A stretch of 64,000 nt of DNA from Acidobacteriaceae bacterium KBS 89 (lineage in GTDB: Bacteria; Acidobacteriota; Terriglobia; Terriglobales; Acidobacteriaceae), in NCBI GenBank assembly GCA_000381605.1, contig KB906755.1, positions 868,001 through 932,000 on the forward strand, read 5' to 3'. This document shows positions 55,751 to 64,000 of the stretch, one piece after another (position 1 is the first letter of the stretch; the number at the start of each line of letters is the position of its first letter). A model generated the notes under the pieces. It was not told where the DNA came from. It was given only the letters and a program-made list of their open reading frames with translations, and did not search any database. The position numbers and the translations under genes are program-made.

Positions 55751-56487
55751 TCCACACTCCTCATTAAATCTTCTCTTTAAAATGTGTCACCGATGCTTCC
55801 GGGCCACTTGTACCGCAACGAAGCACAGCCTGATCATAGTGCATCCGGCTGAAGTTCTCGCCGTGCCCGACCCTTCGGCCGAGCGATTGAAGTGTTCGTC
55901 GCATCTCGGGATGATGATGCGGATTATAGAAACGCTGTTGCTCAAAACGCAAGCCTGAGTACAGTTTTACCGTAAGAATCACAATTAACCCACGAATGCC
56001 TTCATCAATTTCATAGGATCTGCGTACTCATACCTTCAACCCAACACATAGATCTTCCTCATCCACATCACGAATGATGGTCGCTCGATGACTTCACGGC
56101 GACACCGCAGTCTGCATTTCCTCGGCTCGAGCGACCCACAGCTTTTTCCTCTCTGGCGAAGGCGATTGCTTTGAGGCATCCCGAAACTAATCCGAGTCCA
56201 AGGACTTCACCTAAGGATTCGTGCCAGAGGATCTACGTTCACTAGGACAAGATTCGACCCCGATTCTCGTCTCTAACCCCTCCCGACCATTGACGGAGTA
56301 AACTCAAATGCAGAGATCACTGATAATCGGTTACATTCTGCTCTGCCTCCCCATTGATAGTGTTACGACCCGCTTATCCACAACTGGTGGTGTTGTTTCC
56401 GTTGATTCTCGCCTTGAACGCAGCTAGAGTTATTCCAGTCATACCAATAGGCAAGGCCTCCCCAATCCTTCGCCTGCAGAGGTCCAT
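55751..56487. other. 737-base intergenic region before smc
   Basis: The upstream part (55751-55960) is the promoter region of the divergent secreted-protein gene. Elsewhere no conserved gene, RNA or repeat was recognised. An ORF of 39 codons at 56308-56427 with CGGAG nine bases upstream is possible but non-convincing. The smc promoter should be near 56300-56470. Confidence 0.4.
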
Positions 56488-59400
56488 TTGCTCAAGCTCA
56501 AGAAGGTTCAGATACTCGGATTCAAGTCCTTTTGTGATCGCACCGAGGTCCAGCTCTCCGGCGAGGGCATCGCCGCCATCGTCGGACCCAACGGCTGCGG
56601 CAAGTCCAACATCTCTGACGCCATCACCTGGGTCCTCGGCGAGCAATCGGCCAAGTCCCTCCGAGGCATCAAGATGGAGGACGTCATCTTCGCCGGGACC
56701 CGCGACCGCAAGCCCACCGGTATGGCCGAGGTCTCCCTAACCCTCGTCGACCCCGAGGTCTACGACGGAGCGAGCCTCGACGGCGAACCGGAGATTGTCA
56801 TCGACGAAGCTACCCCCACCGACTGGGACGAGACCACGCTCCGCCAGCAGAGCGCTGCAGACACTGAGGAAGCCGTTGCCGAGGCCCAGCCTGGCACCGT
56901 CATCGAAACCGAGGCCAAGGGCCCTCAAATCGTCCCACCCACCGAGACAGACGCAGCGGCCGAACTCGCAAATCCAAACAATGTCGTACTGAAGATCCGC
57001 CGCCGCAAGTTCGGCCGCGCCCCCGTCCGTGCCGGCGAGCTCACCATTACGCGACGCCTCTTCCGCTCCGGCGACAGCGAATACCTTCTCAACGGCAAGA
57101 TCTGCCGCCTACGCGACATTCAGGACATCTTCATGGGCACCGGCCTTGGTGGCGAGTCCTACGCCATCATCGGCCAGGAACGCATTGGCCAGCTACTCAG
57201 CTCCAAGCCGCTTGACCGACGAGCGATTCTTGAAGAAGCCGCTGGTATCACGCGCTTCAAAACCAAGAAGCGTCTTGCCGAACTTCGCCTCGAAGCCGCC
57301 CGTCTCAATCTCTCGCGCGTCAACGACATCTTCGACGAAGTCACCCGCCAGATGACAACCCTCAAGCGCCAGGCCTCCAAGGCCGAGCGTTACGGTGCAC
57401 TGCGCGATGAGCTCCGCACACGCCTTCGCGTTGTCCTCGCCAGCCGCATGTCCCAACTCGACGTCGAGCAAGCCGCGACTGCCGAAAGAATCACGGGGCT
57501 CGCCACTCAGATCGATGTTCAGGCCGCGACTGTCGAGACGATGGACACCGAGCACACCGAAGGCATCCGCAAGGGCTACACCCTGGACCAGCAGGTCCGC
57601 GACGCAGGGGCACAGGCCAACCAGTCCGCAGTTGAACTCGAGCGCATCGCCGCCCGCTCGGCAGCAAACGCAGACCGTATCGCCGAACTTATCGGTCGCC
57701 TCGCCTCCGGCACCGATGATCTCGCCCAGGCCCGCGAACAGCTAGCCAGCCTTGCCGGCGAACTCGAACAGCACCGCAGCTTTCTCGAGAACGCCACCGC
57801 CGAATCCGACGGCTCTCGCGAGGCCGCCCAAACCCATCAGGCACAAGCCCAGGAGGCGGTCCGATCTGTCGCCGCAGCCGAGCAGCAGGCCGAGCAAAAT
57901 CGCCGCGCATCCATGCAGTTGATGCAGCGGATCGGTCAAACGCGCAACGAAGAAGCTCAGGCCGCGGCTGCTCTCGCCGGTCTCGAGCGCGAAGCCGAGC
58001 GCCTCGTCTCCGAGTCTGACATCGCCAAACAGGAGTTGGAAACCCTCGGCCTCCAGCGCGGCCAGGTCGCGCTCTCCTTCGAGTCGGTCACCGAACGCCT
58101 GAAGCGCCTCGAAGCCGAGATCGCCGAACTTCGCCTCCAGATCGAAGCCAGCCGCGCCGAAGAGTCGCAGACCAAGCGTCGCGGCGACCAGTTGCGTGGA
58201 GAGGTCGCAACTCTTAATGGGCGTCGCAGCTCCCTCGAAGCCCTCATCAAGGAGCACAGCTACTCCACCGACACGGTTCGCAACATCTTCAAGACCGACA
58301 CCTACAAGCAGAACACCAACGGCATGGCAGCCGTTGGCACGCTCGCTGACTTCCTCGAAGTCGACGGCAAATACGAGAGTGTTGTCGACGAATTCCTTCG
58401 CGACGAGCTCAACTACATCGTCGTCAAGTCCTGGGACGCTGCCGATGCAGGCATGCATCTGCTCCAAACCGACGTCAGCGGTCGCGCAACCTTCCTCGTG
58501 CACCCCAACGACGCCCAGGCCAACTTCGCCTTCGCGAATGGCATGGAGAGCGCTGCCCAAACCAACATCGAGGGCATCGAAGGCGTCGTCCCCCTCAAGG
58601 AGTGCGTCCGCGTCCTCGACGGCTTCGGCAAGTCTCTCGAAGTTATCCTGCCCAAGCTCCGTGAAGGCTTCGTCGCACCCGACTCGTACACCGCCCGCTC
58701 CCTCGCTCTCTCCAACCCGCAGGCGTTCTTCCTCTCACCCTCCGGTGAAACCTTCCACAACGTCACTGTCACCGGCGGCCGTCCCCGTGCGCAAGGTCCC
58801 CTGGCCTTAAAACGTGAGCTCGTCGAAGTTCAGCAGAAGGCAGAAAAGGCCGAGCAGGAACTGGCCCAGACCGATCTCCATACCGCCGATCTTCAGCACC
58901 AGATCGCTGCCCTCAACGCGACCATCGAAGGCAAGACTCACGAGCGTCGCGACGCCGAGCGCGAGTCCGCCAACTCCGGTGCCTCCCTCCGCCAGATGGA
59001 GTCCGAGGTAGCCCGCATCGAGCGTCGCCTGCAGGACTGGGCTCTCACGAGCGAACGCAACCGCGACGCCCGCAACCAAAAGGCTGACCTCATCGCCCGC
59101 CGTCAGCAGGAAGCCACCGCGTTCGAGAACGAGCGTACCACCCTGGAAACCAATCTCTCCGCCGTTCAGGAGCAGCTCGATCTGCTTCGCGGCCGTCGCG
59201 AAGAGCTCCAACAGGCAGCGGCCGCAGCATCCGCCGCTCTAGCAGGACTTGAAGAGCGCCGCCGCAACGCTGCCGCCAACTTCGAACAAACGAACCGCAT
59301 CTACAACGGCCAGAACCAGCGCATCGAGCAGCTCGACCAGCAGCTCGCCGCCGCGGGAGCAGAAAAACTCCGCCGCGAGGAGGAGATCGCCGCTCTAGCT

Positions 59401-60372
59401 GTTCAGCACACCCAACTCTCCGAGCTTCGCGCCACCGCCGTGGCCGAAGGCGCTCGTCTCACTACCGAAGCCGCTGAGCTTCGCGCGGCAATGGCCGCAC
59501 TCGACCAGCGCCTCCGCACCCTCCGCCACGAGACCGAGGAGCTGAGAGAATCGCGTGCAGCACTAACCGCCCGCGCCGCCAAACTCGCCTCCGACATCGA
59601 GCACATCGACGCCACCTGCCTCAACGACCTTGGCACCGAGGCCATCACCCTCCGCGAGGACCATTCCATCGCCCGCATCGAAGGCGATGCCCTCCACACC
59701 GAAGAAGAAGAGTCCCGCGCCCTCAAGCAAAAGCTCGAAGCCATGGGCCCCGTCAATATGATGGCCCTCGAGGAATACAACGAGACCGTGACCCGCCACA
59801 GCTTCCTCGAAACCCAGCGCAAGGATCTCCTCGACTCCATCGAGAACACCCAGGCCTCCATCAAAGAGATCGACGACGTCTCACGCATGAAGTTCGACGA
59901 GGCCTTCAAGGTTATCAACGAGAACTTCTCCGTCACCTTCAGCAAGCTCTTCGGCGGAGGCCAAGCCTTCATGAAGCTCACCGACGCGGAGAACTCCAAC
60001 GAGAGCGGCATCGACATCGTAGCCTCGCCTCCAGGCAAGAAGCTCCAGAACATCCTTCTGCTCTCCGGCGGAGAGAAGGCCCTCACTGCACTCTCGCTGC
60101 TGGTCGGAATCTTCCAGTTCCAGCCCGCGCCATTCTGCATCCTCGACGAAGTCGACGCCCCGCTTGACGAGACCAACGTAGGCCGCTTCGCCAAGCTCAT
60201 CCACGACATGAGCGCCTCCACACAATTCGTCGTGATCACCCACAGCAAACGCACCATGGCCCAGGCCGACGTCATCTACGGCGTCACCATGCAGGAGCCA
60301 GGCGTCTCGAAGATCGTCAGCGTCAACCTCAACCGCCGCGATTCCGGAGACAATCGCCGTGCCGTCGCCTGA
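56488..60372 (+). CDS. smc: chromosome segregation protein SMC with head-domain insertion
   Basis: Chromosome-organising ATPase of 1294 residues, working as a dimer with ScpA/ScpB. The start is a TTG at 56488 with AGAGG six bases upstream; LKLKKVQILGFKSF is the family N-terminus. Walker A is GPNGCGKS (33-40), long coiled coils flank a hinge near 560-740, and the C-terminal head has LLSGGEKALTAL (near 1191) and Walker B FCILDEVDAPLD (near 1216). Residues about 90-183, between the Q-loop strand EVSLTL and ELTITRRLFRSG, contain an acidic insertion of about 80 residues absent in standard SMC proteins. A terminator follows at 60407. Confidence 0.93.
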   Translation: MLKLKKVQILGFKSFCDRTEVQLSGEGIAAIVGPNGCGKSNISDAITWVLGEQSAKSLRGIKMEDVIFAGTRDRKPTGMAEVSLTLVDPEVYDGASLDGEPEIVIDEATPTDWDETTLRQQSAADTEEAVAEAQPGTVIETEAKGPQIVPPTETDAAAELANPNNVVLKIRRRKFGRAPVRAGELTITRRLFRSGDSEYLLNGKICRLRDIQDIFMGTGLGGESYAIIGQERIGQLLSSKPLDRRAILEEAAGITRFKTKKRLAELRLEAARLNLSRVNDIFDEVTRQMTTLKRQASKAERYGALRDELRTRLRVVLASRMSQLDVEQAATAERITGLATQIDVQAATVETMDTEHTEGIRKGYTLDQQVRDAGAQANQSAVELERIAARSAANADRIAELIGRLASGTDDLAQAREQLASLAGELEQHRSFLENATAESDGSREAAQTHQAQAQEAVRSVAAAEQQAEQNRRASMQLMQRIGQTRNEEAQAAAALAGLEREAERLVSESDIAKQELETLGLQRGQVALSFESVTERLKRLEAEIAELRLQIEASRAEESQTKRRGDQLRGEVATLNGRRSSLEALIKEHSYSTDTVRNIFKTDTYKQNTNGMAAVGTLADFLEVDGKYESVVDEFLRDELNYIVVKSWDAADAGMHLLQTDVSGRATFLVHPNDAQANFAFANGMESAAQTNIEGIEGVVPLKECVRVLDGFGKSLEVILPKLREGFVAPDSYTARSLALSNPQAFFLSPSGETFHNVTVTGGRPRAQGPLALKRELVEVQQKAEKAEQELAQTDLHTADLQHQIAALNATIEGKTHERRDAERESANSGASLRQMESEVARIERRLQDWALTSERNRDARNQKADLIARRQQEATAFENERTTLETNLSAVQEQLDLLRGRREELQQAAAAASAALAGLEERRRNAAANFEQTNRIYNGQNQRIEQLDQQLAAAGAEKLRREEEIAALAVQHTQLSELRATAVAEGARLTTEAAELRAAMAALDQRLRTLRHETEELRESRAALTARAAKLASDIEHIDATCLNDLGTEAITLREDHSIARIEGDALHTEEEESRALKQKLEAMGPVNMMALEEYNETVTRHSFLETQRKDLLDSIENTQASIKEIDDVSRMKFDEAFKVINENFSVTFSKLFGGGQAFMKLTDAENSNESGIDIVASPPGKKLQNILLLSGGEKALTALSLLVGIFQFQPAPFCILDEVDAPLDETNVGRFAKLIHDMSASTQFVVITHSKRTMAQADVIYGVTMQEPGVSKIVSVNLNRRDSGDNRRAVA

Positions 60373-60406
60373 CCGTGGATAAAGGTTGAACCCGTCCTTT
60401 TGCGCA

Positions 60407-60442
60407 GCTGGAGCGATCCACACTCGCTCCAGCGTTTTTTTT
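60407..60442 (+). terminator. rho-independent terminator of smc
   Basis: A perfect 10-base stem, GCTGGAGCGA (60407-60416) with TCGCTCCAGC (60424-60433), 7-base loop, followed by G and eight T (60435-60442). A clear terminator 35 bases after the smc stop. Confidence 0.92.
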
Positions 60443-60525
60443 CGATGCCGCGCAGTCCCACCCGTTCCGGATTGGCCCGTTATTGATACTCTCTCTTCAT
60501 TGAAAACGGTTAACCTATCAAAGGC

Positions 60526-61158
60526 ATGTACATACCAATCACAATAGCCGCCCTCATAACCCTGACGGTAGCCATGGTTCTTCTGCGGATGTACTGGACG
60601 CGGATACCCAAACGATTTGGGTACATTTTAATCCGCGCGTCAATCGTCGTGATCGTCACCCATGCCATCTTTACTGCGACCAAGTGGAACACCACTTCCG
60701 CGCGGCTGAACGTCGTGATCAATTGGCTGGCCCTGGCAGGATTTGAGCTTCTGGTTTTACTCTTCACCCGGCTGTCACCCAAATGGCTCACGGTTCCCAG
60801 CGCGATTATCCTGATCGTTCCTCTCTTCGCTTCCAGCATCGTGTTCCCTCTCACCGACATCTTCATTCCGGGCTCAAGGAAAGAATCCCCCATCGGCAAT
60901 AATTTCTTCTACGATGTCCGCTCCTGGTCGAACTCAGGAGGCGGCAACGCAGGCGTCGACGTGCTCATCTACTACCACCCGCCACTTGTTCCCTTTCTTC
61001 GTCACAAGATGCAAACCGTTCCTTTCAACAATCAAGAGTGCAACTCAAGCGCCGCCTTTGCCGTGGCGGGTCCAAGGCCCAGAACGGTCCTCGGCCGTTG
61101 TCCTCGCTGGCCATCGCAATCCTCGGAAATCCTCGATAAAATTTTGCCGCTTGGCTGA
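60526..61158 (+). CDS. hypothetical membrane protein with four predicted spans
   Basis: A 210-residue protein with four hydrophobic segments: residues 5-24, 32-55, 64-85 and 88-110. The C-terminal 95 residues are soluble and contain two cysteines, but their composition near the end (PRPRTVLGRCPRWPSQS) is unlike the rest and may be a frameshifted or eroded tail. No named family is recognised. The ATG lacks a strong site. The gene lies between smc and purC on the same strand but behind a terminator. Confidence 0.55.
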   Translation: MYIPITIAALITLTVAMVLLRMYWTRIPKRFGYILIRASIVVIVTHAIFTATKWNTTSARLNVVINWLALAGFELLVLLFTRLSPKWLTVPSAIILIVPLFASSIVFPLTDIFIPGSRKESPIGNNFFYDVRSWSNSGGGNAGVDVLIYYHPPLVPFLRHKMQTVPFNNQECNSSAAFAVAGPRPRTVLGRCPRWPSQSSEILDKILPLG

Positions 61159-61206
61159 GCCCAGTGAGCTAGTTTCCTTACCAAAAACAGAGGTGGTACC
61201 GTCAAC

Positions 61207-62115
61207 GTGATGCAAAAAGCTCTTCTCCAAACTGATCTCGGCCCGCTTCCCCTCACCGCTCGCGGCAAGGTCCGCGACATCTACGCTCTCTCCAGCGATC
61301 AGCTTCTCTTCGTCGCCAGCGATCGAATCTCGGCCTTCGACCATGTTCTGGCCAGTGGAATTCCCGACAAGGGTAAGATCCTCACCCAACTCTCCCTCTT
61401 CTGGTTCGACTTCCTCAAAGACACCGTCCCCAACCACCTCATCACGGCGGATACCAGTCATTTTCCCAGCGAGTTGCAGCCTTATCTCGGCCAACTGGAC
61501 GGGCGCAGCATGCTCGTCAAGCGAGCGAAGATGTTTCCCGTAGAGTGTGTCGTGCGCGGCTATCTCTCTGGGTCCGGGTGGAAGGACTATCAGCAGACAG
61601 GCGCCATCTGCGGCATCAAACTGGCTGCAGGTCTCCGCGAATCCGATCCCTTGCCCGAACCGATCTTCACCCCAGCCGCAAAGATCAACACCGGCGGACA
61701 CGACGAGAACATCTCCTACAACGTCGTCGAGGAGACCATAGGCGCGTCCCACGCCAACGCCCTTCGCACCCTCACCCTCGAGATCTACGACAAGGCCACC
61801 AGGCACGCAGCCAGCAAGGGTCTCATCCTCGCCGATACCAAGTTTGAGTTCGGTCTGCTAGGCGACATAATTATCCTCGCCGACGAGGTCCTCACCCCCG
61901 ACTCCTCGCGCTACTGGCCTGCCGCGACCTACAACCCCGGCGGCCCGCAACCCTCCTTCGACAAGCAATACGTCCGCGATTATCTCGAATCCATTCACTG
62001 GAATAAACAGGCGCCCGCCCCCGCTCTCCCTGACGAAGTAGTCTCTCGCACACGAGACAAATACCTCGAAGCCTTCCGCCTCATCACCGGTCGCACCAAC
62101 CTCACCAATAGCTGA
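61207..62115 (+). CDS. purC: phosphoribosylaminoimidazole-succinocarboxamide synthase
   Basis: SAICAR synthase of purine synthesis: joins aspartate to CAIR with ATP. The 302-residue protein has the family start LGPLPLTARGKVRDIYAL, VASDRISAFDHVL, MFPVECVVRGYLSGSGW and LADTKFEFG. The frame allows GTG at 61207 or ATG at 61210; GAGGTGG is better spaced to the GTG. It is the eukaryote/Thermus-like long form (about 300) rather than the 237-residue E. coli form. cvpA follows four bases later, so they are co-transcribed, as seen in other bacteria with purF and cvpA. Confidence 0.96.
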   Translation: MMQKALLQTDLGPLPLTARGKVRDIYALSSDQLLFVASDRISAFDHVLASGIPDKGKILTQLSLFWFDFLKDTVPNHLITADTSHFPSELQPYLGQLDGRSMLVKRAKMFPVECVVRGYLSGSGWKDYQQTGAICGIKLAAGLRESDPLPEPIFTPAAKINTGGHDENISYNVVEETIGASHANALRTLTLEIYDKATRHAASKGLILADTKFEFGLLGDIIILADEVLTPDSSRYWPAATYNPGGPQPSFDKQYVRDYLESIHWNKQAPAPALPDEVVSRTRDKYLEAFRLITGRTNLTNS

Positions 62116-62119
62116 CCGC

Positions 62120-62656
62120 ATGGATCTCTTCGACTGGTTTCTCCTCGCGCTACTGGCCTACTCCACCATCATTGCCTTTTTGCGCGGCATCATCCTCGAG
62201 CTTTTCACCTTCGGAGGCCTGATCGTCGGAATCCTCCTTGCCAGTTGGAACTACAAACACGTTGCCGTGTTTCTCGAACGCTTGATAACCACCCCAGCCA
62301 CCGCCGAAATTATCGCCTTCCTGCTCCTCGTCGTTGTTGTCATGATCCTCAGTACCATTCTCGGTAAGGCCTTGAACCGTACCGCTCATGCCATTGGCCT
62401 CGGTTTCTTTGACCGCGTGTTAGGTGCGGTCTTCGGGCTGGCCCGGGGGTGCCTCTTCGGAGTCGCCATCTTGATGGCCGTCGCCGCCTTTCGGCCACAC
62501 TCCGCCTGGGTTGAAAATTCTCGGTTAACTCCCTATTTCCTTGCGGGGGCTCATGCGGTATCCTTCGTTGTACCTCACGATCTTCAGCAGCAGATCCTGA
62601 ACGGCGTCGAGCAAATCAAGCACGGCGCACCCGATTGGATCAAACCGCTCCAGTAG
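62120..62656 (+). CDS. cvpA: CvpA family membrane protein
   Basis: A 178-residue membrane protein of the CvpA/colicin V production family, with four membrane segments within residues 1-125. The motif GFFDRVLGAVFGLARGCLFG is typical. The gene starts four bases after purC ends, which suggests co-expression with purine synthesis. Function is poorly known: a role in envelope homeostasis or colicin V export. The following HTH gene starts soon after its stop. Confidence 0.87.
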   Translation: MDLFDWFLLALLAYSTIIAFLRGIILELFTFGGLIVGILLASWNYKHVAVFLERLITTPATAEIIAFLLLVVVVMILSTILGKALNRTAHAIGLGFFDRVLGAVFGLARGCLFGVAILMAVAAFRPHSAWVENSRLTPYFLAGAHAVSFVVPHDLQQQILNGVEQIKHGAPDWIKPLQ

Positions 62657-62670
62657 AGGCACAATGAGAG

Positions 62671-62694
62671 TGTGGTTCCAGAAAGAGAACCACA
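62671..62694 (+). promoter_or_regulatory. hairpin in the leader of the Fis-type HTH gene
   Basis: TGTGGTTC (62671-62678) pairs perfectly with GAACCACA (62687-62694) across an 8-base loop, between the cvpA stop and the likely TTG start at 62709. It could attenuate read-through or autoregulate the HTH gene. No T run follows. Confidence 0.5.
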
Positions 62695-62708
62695 AGCGAG
62701 GAATAACC

Positions 62709-62987
62709 TTGAAGCGCGAACTCGACGGTCTGATCACGCAGATGCACAGCGCCGGCATCCCTTACACGGAGGCCGTTCGTCAATTTAAAAAGCGCTACAT
62801 CCTTGAAGTACTTGCGCAACACAAGGGCAACCAGTGCAAAGCCGCCGAAGAACTCGGCATGCACCGCAACACTCTCAGTCGCACCCTCGCCGAACTCGAC
62901 ATGAACACCGCGCAGATCCGCAACGGAATGCGCCGGCCGCCCAGCAGCGAACGCCCACGTATTCAAAGCATCGCCAGTGCCCGTTAG
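62709..62987 (+). CDS. Fis-type helix-turn-helix protein
   Basis: A 92-residue DNA-binding protein. The C-terminal helix-turn-helix QCKAAEELGMHRNTLSRTL matches the Fis/NtrC-type HTH_8. I prefer the TTG at 62709, since GAGGA is six bases upstream; an ATG at 62664 (AGAGG upstream) would add 15 residues and place a perfect hairpin inside the coding sequence. Fis-like single-domain proteins act as nucleoid or response regulators. It follows cvpA and may be co-transcribed with it. Confidence 0.82.
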   Translation: MKRELDGLITQMHSAGIPYTEAVRQFKKRYILEVLAQHKGNQCKAAEELGMHRNTLSRTLAELDMNTAQIRNGMRRPPSSERPRIQSIASAR

Positions 62988-63014
62988 TCGCTGGCTCCGT
63001 CTAATCTGCAGTCG

Positions 63015-64000
63015 ATGAGAGCCGTCCTTCAACCTCGGGCCTGCGCAATTGCCAGATGCACTGTCGTGTTCGCGCTCTGCGGCCTTCCGCTCGCCGCCCA
63101 GAACACAAGCAACGTCTCTCAAGCCGCGTTCGGCGCACCAACAAAACAACAGATCCAGGCCGCCGAAGACGCCTACCTGTCTGGCGCCCGCCTCCTCGAC
63201 CATAACGATCTCGCCGGTGCCGAACTCCAGTTCGACAAGGCGGTCAAGCTCAACCCTTCCAACAACGACTATGCCAGTGCCTACGCTCTGACCCACCAGC
63301 GCCACGTCGCCCAGCTCGTGCAGGAGTCCGGCAAAGCCCGCCTCCTCGGCCAGAACGAGAAGGCCGAGACCCTTCTCGCCGAGGCCCGCCTGCTCGACCC
63401 GCAAAACACTATCGTCGGCAAGCACGTGGACTCGGGTACGCTTCCCAAAGCCTTTCGCCCCGAGATAGAACCCTGGATAAGTCAGGCGCCAACCATCGCC
63501 GGCCCCATCACCCTTCTTCCCAATCCAGGCCCGCAGAGCTTCCATCTTCACTCGGATGAACAGGACGTCATCCGGAAGGTGTTGTCCGCCTATGGCATCC
63601 GCGCCACCTTCGACGACTCCGTGCAACGGCAGGATATCCGCTTCGATCTCGACGACTCGCCCTACCAGCAGGCCGTGCCCATCCTGCTCGACATGACGCA
63701 TCTCTTCGCCGTTCCACTCGACGCCAAGAGCGTCCTCATCGCCAAAGACACCGCCGACAATCGTCAACGCCTCGAACATCTGCTGCAGGAGACCATCTAC
63801 ATCCCTGGCATGACCCCCGAACAGATGGACGAATTCGGTAACATCGTCAAGAACATCTTCGACGTCAAACAAGTTACGGTCGACAAGAGCTTAGGCAACC
63901 TCGTCATCCGCGCCCCAGAGCAAACTCTTACCTACGTCAACCTCACCCTCGCCGATCTCATCGATGGCGGCAGTGAGGTCATGATCGAGCTGAAACTTTA
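63015..64000 (+). CDS. secretin-like TPR/STN protein, 3' end outside the window
   Basis: The ATG at 63015 begins a signal peptide (MRAVLQPRACAIARCTVVFA to LAAQ) and the frame stays open to the last base, so the gene continues past the window; 328 codons are seen. Residues about 40-135 resemble tetratricopeptide repeats (AYLSGARLLDHNDLAGAELQ, AETLLAEARLLDPQN). The region after residue 175 (LHSDEQDVIRKVLSAYGI, YQQAVPILLDMTHLFAVPLD) matches STN/secretin N-domains, and VKNIFDVKQVTVDKSLGNLVIRAPEQ resembles the PilQ/GspD N1 fold. It is probably an outer-membrane secretin-like protein of a type II or IV pilus-like machine. Confidence 0.8.
   Translation, partial: MRAVLQPRACAIARCTVVFALCGLPLAAQNTSNVSQAAFGAPTKQQIQAAEDAYLSGARLLDHNDLAGAELQFDKAVKLNPSNNDYASAYALTHQRHVAQLVQESGKARLLGQNEKAETLLAEARLLDPQNTIVGKHVDSGTLPKAFRPEIEPWISQAPTIAGPITLLPNPGPQSFHLHSDEQDVIRKVLSAYGIRATFDDSVQRQDIRFDLDDSPYQQAVPILLDMTHLFAVPLDAKSVLIAKDTADNRQRLEHLLQETIYIPGMTPEQMDEFGNIVKNIFDVKQVTVDKSLGNLVIRAPEQTLTYVNLTLADLIDGGSEVMIELKL

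Noticed and set aside
56308..56427. 39-codon open frame with CGGAG upstream before smc
   Set aside because: The hydrophobic start is interesting, but codon use is not like the neighbours and no conserved feature is seen; it could be a chance leader.
62664..62708. ATG start 15 codons upstream for the Fis-type gene
   Set aside because: It has AGAGG upstream, but it would place a perfect 8-base hairpin in the coding part; TTG at 62709 has a better-spaced GAGGA. It is kept as a possible alternative.
1..64000. tRNA, rRNA, transposase or phage genes
   Set aside because: A visual scan of the gaps found no cloverleaf-like sequence and no transposase, integrase or phage motif; a dedicated scan with tRNAscan-SE or Infernal would settle this.

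Overview
The window looks like chromosomal DNA of an Acidobacteriota soil bacterium (Terriglobia/Acidobacteriaceae type; genus not resolvable from this sequence alone). The reasons are a DUF1800/DUF1501 secreted pair, two acidobacterial-style von Willebrand A proteins, a small protein with a PExPT-CTERM-like tail, a MqnC-type radical SAM enzyme (futalosine route to menaquinone), BshC (bacillithiol), and strongly C-ending codon use. No rRNA, tRNA, CRISPR array, insertion sequence or prophage gene was recognised. Genes are dense on both strands, with only a few gaps over 300 bases.

Layout. 1-6.4 kb: the 3' part of an unrecognised protein, a convergent PAS histidine kinase, and a large DUF1800-DUF1501 reading frame that may be two genes joined by a frameshift. 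6.4-10.4 kb: a glpF-glpK-glpD glycerol operon (minus strand). 10.7-13.5 kb: a methyltransferase, a multi-membrane-span glycosyltransferase-like protein and a family 2 glycosyltransferase. 13.7-18.3 kb: a PAS-GGDEF-EAL protein followed by a protein joining a deoxyribosyltransferase/TIR-like fold to a winged helix, then mqnC. 18.5-25.0 kb: a carbohydrate locus with two tandem oligogalacturonate-lyase-like genes, a family 2 glycoside hydrolase and a Tat-exported amidohydrolase. 25.0-30.9 kb (all minus): acyl-CoA dehydrogenase, a transsulfuration-type PLP pair and two VWA proteins.

31-50 kb is mostly housekeeping: DUF1015, DUF899, an amidase/GerMN/murI cell-wall group, EVE, a diguanylate cyclase, fabI, DinB-like, an exported amidohydrolase, a methyltransferase, an Uup-type ABC-F ATPase, bshC, a Nudix hydrolase, a cold-shock protein, PolX, a PExPT-CTERM-like protein, an Rrf2 regulator and a YmdB phosphoesterase. 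50.5-53.8 kb is a second, very large Tat-exported glycoside hydrolase 2 that carries a patch of foreign codon use. 53.8-54.4 kb is a structured, repeat-like intergenic region. 54.4-64 kb holds a secreted alanine-rich protein, smc with an unusual insertion in its head domain, a small membrane protein, purC-cvpA, a Fis-type HTH gene with an unusual start and leader hairpin, and the 5' part of a secretin-like protein that runs off the end.

The observations most worth following are the DUF1800/DUF1501 junction, the nucleoside-deoxyribosyltransferase-like/winged-helix gene next to the c-di-GMP gene, the codon-use patch in the large glycoside hydrolase, the head-domain insertion in SMC, the structured intergenic region with dispersed TTGTCAT-type repeats, and a candidate 29-residue membrane peptide. 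I did not find a convincing multi-gene defence or mobile system.
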